A stretch of 18,993 nt of DNA from Rickettsia typhi (GTDB taxonomy: Bacteria > Pseudomonadota > Alphaproteobacteria > Rickettsiales > UBA1997): the NCBI GenBank assembly GCA_945874115.1, contig CAMCFD010000023.1, forward strand, positions 1 to 18,993, read 5' to 3'. A model generated the notes under the pieces. That model saw only the letters and a program-made list of their open reading frames with translations. It made no database searches and was not told the DNA's origin. Both the position numbers and the translations under genes were made by a program. This document shows positions 14,277-18,993 of the stretch, one piece after another. Each line of letters begins with the position of its first letter. The first letter of the stretch is position 1.

Positions 14277-15497
14277 ATGAAACTCTGGCAACAAGTACTT
14301 ATCGGTTTATTATTGGGCGTTATATCGGGATTGGTTCTTGGTGAAAAAGCTGTTGGACTAAAAATATTTGGTACAATATTCATTTCTTTAGTGAAAATGG
14401 TTATTGTTCCACTGATTTTTTTCGCTCTTTTATCAGGCATCACTTCAATGCAAGGCCAAGGAAATTTGACCAGAGTTGGCATTAAAGGTTTCGCAAGCTA
14501 TATCCTCACAGCGGTTTTCGCCGTTGTTATCGGATTGACCGCCGGAAATATTTTCCAACCAGGTGTCGGAATCGATCTTAACTCAATGCTAGAAACAACA
14601 GGTGCTGCTTCGAGCGTTCCTGCTCCTGCCCCAGTTTCAATTTCTCAGTTTTTGTTGAATTTAATCCCAACAAATCCGATTAACTCAATGGCTTCTGATC
14701 AATTCTTACAAATTATCATTTTCTCAATCTTCACGGGAATCACGATCAATTTAGTTGGAAGCAAAGCTCAGCCAGTTAAAGACTTAATCGCCTCTGCTTC
14801 GCAAGTTATGTTTAAAATGATCGAAATCATCATCAAACTTGCTCCACTTGGTGCTTTCGGTTACATTGCTTGGGTCGTAGGAACTCAAGGCCTAGACATT
14901 CTTAAAGCATTGGTGATGTTAGTCGTTGCTTTAATCGTTGCCTGCATCTTCCAATATATTGTTTTTGGAATCATGATCGCAGTAATCGGGCGCATGTCTC
15001 CATTTCCTTTTTACAGAAAAATTTTATTCACGCAATCAATCGCTTTTGCAACAAGCTCGAGCAAAGCTACATTGTCAACAGCTATGTCGCAATTGCAAGA
15101 AAGAATGGGTGTTTCTAAAGCAAACTCAAACTTCTTATTGCCACTTGGCGTTTGTATAAACATGGATGGAACAGCTATTTACCTAGGAATTTGCGCTTTA
15201 TTCTTCTCGCAAGCCTACGGAATTGACTTGACCATGCAAAATTATATGATGTTGATTCTTACTTGCACACTTGGTTCAATTGGCGCTGCGGGAATTCCAA
15301 GCGGTTCAATCATTTTCATGGGTATGGTTCTGTCATCAGTTGGCTTGCCAATTGAAGGCATTGGCATCATCCTTGGAGTTGATAGAGTTTTAGATATGGT
15401 CAGAACTACAATTAATATTACTGGCGATTCTGCAATCACTATGATTGTTGATAAAACTGAAGGAACCCTAGATGAAAAAGTTTACTACTCGAAATAA
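14277..15497 (+). CDS. Dicarboxylate/glutamate:cation symporter (DAACS family)
   Basis: The 406-residue inner-membrane protein imports an acidic substrate with H+ or Na+. It shows the family's fold: six N-terminal helices, hairpin HP1 with SSSKATLSTA (260-269), NMDGTAIY (295-302), HP2 around GIPSGS (339-344) and the substrate helix VDRVLDMVRTTINITGDSA (368-386). Asp369, Asp373, Arg376, Thr377, Asn380 and Asp384 align with GltPh Asp390, Asp394, Arg397, Thr398, Asn401 and Asp405; the Arg indicates a substrate with a second carboxylate (aspartate, glutamate, succinate, malate). It has its own promoter and SD. Its 3' end overlaps the lolA start by 26 bases, and a strong terminator follows 17 bases after its stop. 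Confidence 0.95.
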   Translation: MKLWQQVLIGLLLGVISGLVLGEKAVGLKIFGTIFISLVKMVIVPLIFFALLSGITSMQGQGNLTRVGIKGFASYILTAVFAVVIGLTAGNIFQPGVGIDLNSMLETTGAASSVPAPAPVSISQFLLNLIPTNPINSMASDQFLQIIIFSIFTGITINLVGSKAQPVKDLIASASQVMFKMIEIIIKLAPLGAFGYIAWVVGTQGLDILKALVMLVVALIVACIFQYIVFGIMIAVIGRMSPFPFYRKILFTQSIAFATSSSKATLSTAMSQLQERMGVSKANSNFLLPLGVCINMDGTAIYLGICALFFSQAYGIDLTMQNYMMLILTCTLGSIGAAGIPSGSIIFMGMVLSSVGLPIEGIGIILGVDRVLDMVRTTINITGDSAITMIVDKTEGTLDEKVYYSK

Positions 15498-16152
15498 ATT
15501 TGATTTAACCTTGAAAAATGGCTATGTAGGAAATATAAAATCCTGCATAGCCATTTTTTCTTGCCTGTTTTTTTTCACGACTCAAAACAACGTCGCCCTC
15601 GCCTCAAACAGCTTAAACACTGACCACCAAGCTGATTTACAAAAAATCGAGAAATATTTAAACAACATTCAAAATTTATCAGCCGATTTTACTCAAAAAT
15701 CTGAAAGAGGTCAAGTTAAAGGCCGATTTTATCTTTCTCGTCCAGGAAAAATGCGCGTTGAATATAAAGGCCAGCCAAAAATTCTAATTGTCGTCAATGG
15801 TTCGGTTCTGACTTATAAAGACTTAGAACTTGATGAAATCTCAAGTCTTGGAACAAACACCACGCCTGCCTCTTTTTTAACGCGCGACCATATTTCATTT
15901 GACGCCAAAGACGTAAAACTTGTCGATTTCACAAAAAATGACGAATTTACTTCGGTTGCGGTGATCAAAAAAAATCGCCCCGAAGCCGGAGAATTCAGGC
16001 TTATTTTTAAGAATGAACCTTTCGGTTTTGTAAAAATGGAAGTCAAAGATGAATTCAATCAAATAACCTCGATCGGACTTGAAAACATTACTTTCCCACA
16101 AAATTTAGACAGCGATTTATTTGTAATTAGGAATAAAAATTTACCTTTGTAA
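15472..16152 (+). CDS. lolA: LolA-like outer-membrane lipoprotein carrier
   Basis: The 226-residue protein is a periplasmic chaperone that takes lipoproteins from LolCDE to the outer membrane. LolA features are QNLSADFTQKS (residues 68-78), GRFYLSRPGKMRVEY and the aromatic/basic beta strands that follow; the core aligns from about residue 55 to the end. The start is unusual. ATG 15472 lies inside the symporter gene with a good SD (AAGGAA at 15460-15465, 6-base gap), giving a long basic n-region before the hydrophobic core CIAIFSCLFFFTT and an ALA-S cleavage site. An 18-bp terminator-like hairpin covers codons 15-29 of this frame. A later start would lose the signal peptide: only TTG 15511 is available. 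The gene is followed after 4 bases by tolR. Confidence 0.85.
   Translation: MKKFTTRNKFDLTLKNGYVGNIKSCIAIFSCLFFFTTQNNVALASNSLNTDHQADLQKIEKYLNNIQNLSADFTQKSERGQVKGRFYLSRPGKMRVEYKGQPKILIVVNGSVLTYKDLELDEISSLGTNTTPASFLTRDHISFDAKDVKLVDFTKNDEFTSVAVIKKNRPEAGEFRLIFKNEPFGFVKMEVKDEFNQITSIGLENITFPQNLDSDLFVIRNKNLPL
15514..15559 (+). terminator. Strong terminator hairpin inside the 5' end of lolA
   Basis: AAAAATGGCTATGTAGGA (15514-15531) pairs along all 18 positions (one G-T) with 15541-15558, loop of 9, and the run of six T bases is 15554-15559. It lies 17 bases after the symporter stop, the expected place for its terminator, but it is also within the lolA reading frame. Confidence 0.85.
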
Positions 16153-16156
16153 AAAA

Positions 16157-16579
16157 ATGGCATTTTCCTTGCAAAATCAAAAGAGAGGCCGAAAAAAAAG
16201 CCTCTTGAGCGAGATTAACATCACGCCATTTGTTGACGTTTTGTTGGTTTTGCTCATAATTTTTATGATCGCGGCGCCAATGTTGACGGGCTCTGTCAAT
16301 GTTGATTTGCCAAAAGGCGCGTCTGAAGCAATTCAAGAAAAATCTCAGCCAATAATTGTCACAATTGACGCTCAAGGTGCGGTTTTCTTGCAAGATGACC
16401 AAATAAAACTCGGTCTTTTAAACAGCAAACTTCTTCAAATTTCCAACGACAGTTTAGAGCAAAAAATATACATCAAGGCTGATAAAATACTCGATTATGG
16501 GCGCGTTATGGAGGTCATAAAAAACATCAATCAGGGCGGATTTAGCCATGTAATTCTTGTTACCGATTTGGCGCAATGA
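16157..16579 (+). CDS. tolR: TolR/ExbD-family proton-channel subunit
   Basis: The 140-residue protein has one transmembrane helix near the N-terminus within SEINITPFVDVLLVLLIIFM (18-37), with the conserved channel Asp27, and a periplasmic domain with LPKGASEAIQEKSQPIIVTI. This is the ExbD/TolR pattern. I favour TolR because the next gene, overlapping by 4 bases (ATGA), has a TolA-type C-terminal domain. TolR works with TolQ to energise TolA with the proton gradient for outer-membrane constriction. The usual upstream tolQ is absent: lolA ends 4 bases before this start. Confidence 0.88.
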   Translation: MAFSLQNQKRGRKKSLLSEINITPFVDVLLVLLIIFMIAAPMLTGSVNVDLPKGASEAIQEKSQPIIVTIDAQGAVFLQDDQIKLGLLNSKLLQISNDSLEQKIYIKADKILDYGRVMEVIKNINQGGFSHVILVTDLAQ

Positions 16580-17355
16580 TAAAAAATATTCTCTATTCGC
16601 TATTTCTGCATTTAACTCTTGCTGGCTTAGTTTATGCGGGATTTCATAAGATTCACCCCGAAGAACTTCTTGAAATTGAAAATGGAATTTCAATAGGAAT
16701 GATTGAAATCGCCAAAAATGACAAACCTCAAATCGCCGCGCCAATTGTTGAAAAAAAGAAAGAAGAGAAAAAGCCGATAAAAAAACCGCAAAAAAAGAAG
16801 CCGAAAAAAGTTGAAGAGAAAAAGCCGATAAAGCCAACAAATCCAAATATTGTCGAAGAAAAAAAAGAATATACAAAAACTGAAGAAGTAAAAAAAGAAG
16901 AAATTATTGAAGAGAAAAAAGAAGAAAAAATTGCCGAAATTACGAAAGAAGAAGTTATTGTTGAAGAGAAAATCGAGAATAAAGATTCGTCGAAAATTTA
17001 TGAAAACACCGAAGTTATTGATCAACTCGAAGATTTAAATTTGACGGCGCGTGAGAAATTTAACATTCAATCGCAATTAAATGGCTGTTTTTATCGAGTT
17101 TTAAAAGATAAAAATCTCGATGAAAAAGAAAAAACAGATTTTGAGATTAAAGTTAGATTATTGGCTGACGGCACGATTTTATTCAACCGAGAAGAAAATA
17201 TTGATCAAAAAAGATATGAGAATCCGGCCGAGAAAAAATATCGCGAAATAGTTGATAATGTTGTCTTGGCGATAGAATTATGTAGTCCATTTCGTAATTT
17301 AACCGCCGAAAAATATGATATTTGGCGCGAATTTAGAATAAAATTCAAGAATTAA
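16576..17355 (+). CDS. tolA: TolA-like envelope protein
   Basis: The 259-residue protein has an N-terminal membrane anchor (about 4-22, with the expected SxxxH: SLFLH), a central Lys/Glu-rich region (about 58-136, partly proline-rich) and a C-terminal domain (about 160-259). The C-terminal domain carries the TolA pattern of a Cys (171, NGCFYRV), LLADGTILF, and a second Cys (236) in LCSPFRNL followed by YDIWREFRIKF. The Cys pair, WxxF end and low-complexity spacer match TolA better than TonB. It spans the periplasm and links TolQR to Pal and the outer membrane. It starts in the ATGA overlap with tolR. The spacer is shorter than in E. coli TolA. It could also serve as a TonB substitute, but that is speculation. 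Confidence 0.8.
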   Translation: MIKNILYSLFLHLTLAGLVYAGFHKIHPEELLEIENGISIGMIEIAKNDKPQIAAPIVEKKKEEKKPIKKPQKKKPKKVEEKKPIKPTNPNIVEEKKEYTKTEEVKKEEIIEEKKEEKIAEITKEEVIVEEKIENKDSSKIYENTEVIDQLEDLNLTAREKFNIQSQLNGCFYRVLKDKNLDEKEKTDFEIKVRLLADGTILFNREENIDQKRYENPAEKKYREIVDNVVLAIELCSPFRNLTAEKYDIWREFRIKFKN

Positions 17356-17386
17356 GGGTTTTTATTAATTTTGCCGAGAAATTTTC

Positions 17387-17415
17387 TTGCAATTTACTAA
17401 AAAATGCAATATAAT
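17387..17415 (+). promoter_or_regulatory. Promoter with perfect -10 before the 59-aa gene
   Basis: TTGCAA (17387-17392) and TATAAT (17410-17415) are separated by 17 bases; the -10 is a perfect match. The transcript would start near 17422, about 30 bases before the ATG at 17453. Confidence 0.7.
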
Positions 17416-17452
17416 GACGTTATGGGTTAATTTATAATATTTATTGAAAAAT

Positions 17453-17632
17453 ATGAAAAACCAACAAGTTCTTTATAAACAAATCGCTGAAGATTTAAGA
17501 CATGACGCTGTTTTTTTGGAAAATCTTCCAAAAGAAGCCAAGAATGTTTTGAAGCTTTTAGACGAAGTTGAGAATTTCACATTAAGCTTACGCACTAAGC
17601 TAATGTCAGAATTAAGGCCTGAAAAAAAGTAA
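17453..17632 (+). CDS. Small protein of unknown function (59 aa)
   Basis: I do not recognise this protein. It starts MKNQQVLYKQIAEDLRHD and is predicted to be mostly helical, acidic in the middle and basic at the end (RPEKK), with no membrane segment or cysteine. The ATG at 17453 is preferred to an in-frame TTG at 17444. A consensus promoter upstream and a terminator at its stop support it as a real transcription unit. It converges on the membrane-protein gene at 17636, with only 3 bases between the two stop codons. Confidence 0.55.
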   Translation: MKNQQVLYKQIAEDLRHDAVFLENLPKEAKNVLKLLDEVENFTLSLRTKLMSELRPEKK

Positions 17633-17648
17633 TTATTACTTCTTTTTC
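17621..17648. terminator. Bidirectional terminator overlapping two stop codons
   Basis: AAGTAA (17627-17632) and TTACTT (17636-17641) pair around TTA, extended by an A tract on the left and a T tract on the right, with a C bulge. The stops of both convergent genes lie in the stem. The stem is A/T-rich, so its strength is uncertain. Confidence 0.55.
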
Positions 17649-17908
17649 GCAACGCCGCTTAAAATTCCTGATAGAACATATAAATTTGCGGCAAATATCG
17701 TTAGAATACTGGTCATAATTATCAAAATCGAATTGAATTTATTGCCGAAAGCAGATGACAAAATGACGATAAAAGCAAAAAATGAGCTGTAAGAAATTAA
17801 CAAAGATGAGATTTTTTTAACGTTATTTTTATAAAAAATTAAGCCAATAAAGCCAAGAATTGTAAGGCTTAGAAATGTTGCTAAAACTAGCAAAAGTAAG
17901 AAATTCAT
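17636..17908 (-). CDS. Small integral membrane protein, three helices
   Basis: The 90-residue product has three hydrophobic segments (about 2-26, 33-54 and 60-85) separated by short basic loops (YKNNVKK; GNKFN) and a KKK tail. The length and topology recall NuoK/MnhC-type subunits, and LTILGFIGLIFYKNN is faintly similar to that region of NuoK. However it contains no Glu at all, while NuoK needs membrane Glu residues, so I do not assign it. No signal peptide cleavage site or Shine-Dalgarno site is seen. It is transcribed away from gap, whose start is 71 bases away on the other strand. Confidence 0.55.
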   Translation of the reverse strand: MNFLLLLVLATFLSLTILGFIGLIFYKNNVKKISSLLISYSSFFAFIVILSSAFGNKFNSILIIMTSILTIFAANLYVLSGILSGVAKKK

Positions 17909-17943
17909 AAGTTTTTCTTTTATTATTAAATTTTAAAGAAAAT

Positions 17944-17971
17944 TTGTCAATTAAGAATATTAATTTATTAA
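17944..17971 (+). promoter_or_regulatory. Probable gap promoter with very short leader
   Basis: TTGTCA (17944-17949) and TATTAA (17966-17971) are 16 bases apart. The -10 ends 8 bases before the ATG at 17980, so the mRNA would have almost no leader; no Shine-Dalgarno site is present. Confidence 0.45.
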
Positions 17972-17979
17972 ACTAAAAT

Positions 17980-18987
17980 ATGACTGTTAAGGTTGCTATT
18001 AACGGATTTGGAAGAATTGGAAGATGCGTTTTGCGCGCAATTTTTGAAGAGGAAAAATATTCTAATATCGAAGTTGTCGCAATTAACGCTTCAACTCCAC
18101 TTGAGACTTTGCGCCATATTTTAAAATATGATTCTGTTCACGGAAAATTCGCAAAATCGGTTGAAATTGGTGACCAATCTTTAATTATCGATGGTAAAAA
18201 AGTCGCTGTCGTAAGCCAACGCGACCCAGAAAAATTGCCTTGGAAAGAACTTAATATTGATCTTGTTTTTGAATGCACCGGAGCTTTCACAAAGAAAGAA
18301 GACGCTTCAAAGCACATAAAAGCTGGAGCGAAGAAAGTTATAATTTCGGCTCCTGCGAAAGGTGACGATGTGAAAACCATAGTTTATCAGGTGAATTGTT
18401 CGACCTTGACCAAAGATGATGATGTTGTCTCAATTGGCTCTTGCACTACGAATTGCTTGGCGCCGGTCGCGAAAGTTTTAAACGACGCCATCGGAATTGA
18501 GCAAGGTTTTATGACGACGATTCACGCTTATACCAATGACCAAAATATTGTTGATAATGCACATAAAGATTTGCGACGCGCGCGCGCATGTGCGATGTCT
18601 ATGATTCCTACTTCTACTGGCGCCGCGAAAGCGATTGGGTTAGTATTGCCAGAACTTAAAGGTAAACTTGATGGCGGCGCGATTCGCGTTCCGACCCCAA
18701 ATGTTTCTATGGTTGATTTAAATTTTATCGCCAAAAGATCAACAACAGCCGCAGAAGTTAACGAGTTGATGAAAAAAGCCTCAAACGGCTCGATGAAAGA
18801 AGTTTTGCAATATGTTGACGAGCCTTTGGTCTCGATTGACTTTAATCACAACAAATTTAGCTCGTGCTTTGATTCTACTCAAACAAAAGCAGTTGGTAAT
18901 TTTGTAAAAATCGCTTCTTGGTATGATAACGAATGGGCGTTTTCATTTAGAATGGTTGATATTGCTCAGTTGATGTTCAAGAAATAA
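17980..18987 (+). CDS. gap: Type I glyceraldehyde-3-phosphate dehydrogenase, NADP-type residues
   Basis: The 335-residue enzyme interconverts glyceraldehyde 3-phosphate and 1,3-bisphosphoglycerate. It has INGFGRIGR (7-15), catalytic Cys155 in SCTTNCLAPVAK, His182 in TIHAYTNDQ, HKDLRRARA and a C-terminal WYDNEWAFSFRM. Three positions point to NADP rather than NAD. The Asp that normally follows AIN is Ala37 (AINASTP). The Leu-Pro of NAD enzymes before HKDLRRARA is Asn193-Ala194. These are the features of GapB-type enzymes that run mainly in the gluconeogenic direction. It ends 6 bases before the window edge. Nothing in the preceding genes suggests an operon. Confidence 0.93.
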   Translation: MTVKVAINGFGRIGRCVLRAIFEEEKYSNIEVVAINASTPLETLRHILKYDSVHGKFAKSVEIGDQSLIIDGKKVAVVSQRDPEKLPWKELNIDLVFECTGAFTKKEDASKHIKAGAKKVIISAPAKGDDVKTIVYQVNCSTLTKDDDVVSIGSCTTNCLAPVAKVLNDAIGIEQGFMTTIHAYTNDQNIVDNAHKDLRRARACAMSMIPTSTGAAKAIGLVLPELKGKLDGGAIRVPTPNVSMVDLNFIAKRSTTAAEVNELMKKASNGSMKEVLQYVDEPLVSIDFNHNKFSSCFDSTQTKAVGNFVKIASWYDNEWAFSFRMVDIAQLMFKK

Positions 18988-18993
18988 TAATTT

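Noticed and set aside
16690..17025. Reverse-strand frame rich in Phe and Asn
   Set aside because: It is the complement of the Lys/Glu-rich spacer of TolA; the odd composition is a by-product.

Overview
This window is AT-rich and densely coded. It comes from a Gram-negative bacterium: it encodes LolA, TolR/TolA-type proteins, a TonB-dependent siderophore receptor and a DUF481 outer-membrane protein. I lean towards an AT-rich alphaproteobacterium, possibly host-associated, because one gene encodes armadillo-type repeats behind an N-terminus that looks like a eukaryotic myristoylation signal. The taxonomy is inference.

Layout. 1-293 (-): start of a DUF481 outer-membrane protein. 727-4502 (+): four-gene cluster of thermostable-hemolysin family protein, acyl-CoA-ligase-like enzyme, heme-oxygenase-like diiron (TenA/UndA-fold) protein and short-chain dehydrogenase, which looks like a small pathway on a fatty-acyl or other carboxylic-acid substrate. 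4599-7221 (+): tightly overlapping periplasmic TPR protein, OmpR-type response regulator and sensor kinase. The last two cluster genes and the TPR gene are each preceded by a copy of one structured intergenic repeat whose stem shows compensatory changes and ends 20-21 nt before the ATG. 7309-9405 (-): 698-aa protein with six exact-length 43-residue tandem repeats and an MGNSLSRRR N-terminus. 9959-12079 (-): Fiu/FhuA-like siderophore receptor with a large palindromic Fur operator upstream. This receptor lies between two copies of the 5' half of a YbdD/YjiX small-protein gene, intact on the right (12643-12825) and truncated on the left (9872-9976). 12964-13929 (-): TAXI-family binding protein. 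14277-15497 (+): dicarboxylate/glutamate:cation symporter. 15472-17355 (+): lolA-tolR-tolA. 17453-17908: two small unknown genes, convergent on a shared terminator. 17980-18987 (+): GAPDH with NADP-type coenzyme residues.

How it may work together. The covarying leader repeats could co-regulate the redox/acyl cluster and the TPR-two-component operon. The receptor and its operator form an iron-acquisition unit powered by TonB-type energisation, and its flanks suggest it arrived by recombination. LolA and Tol proteins serve the outer membrane; a strong terminator hairpin after the symporter lies inside the lolA signal-peptide region.

Most starts lack a clear Shine-Dalgarno sequence, and several have a TATAAT-like box only 8-17 nt before the ATG, suggesting very short leaders. 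The symporter and lolA are exceptions with good SD sites. I saw no rRNA, tRNA, CRISPR array or transposase.
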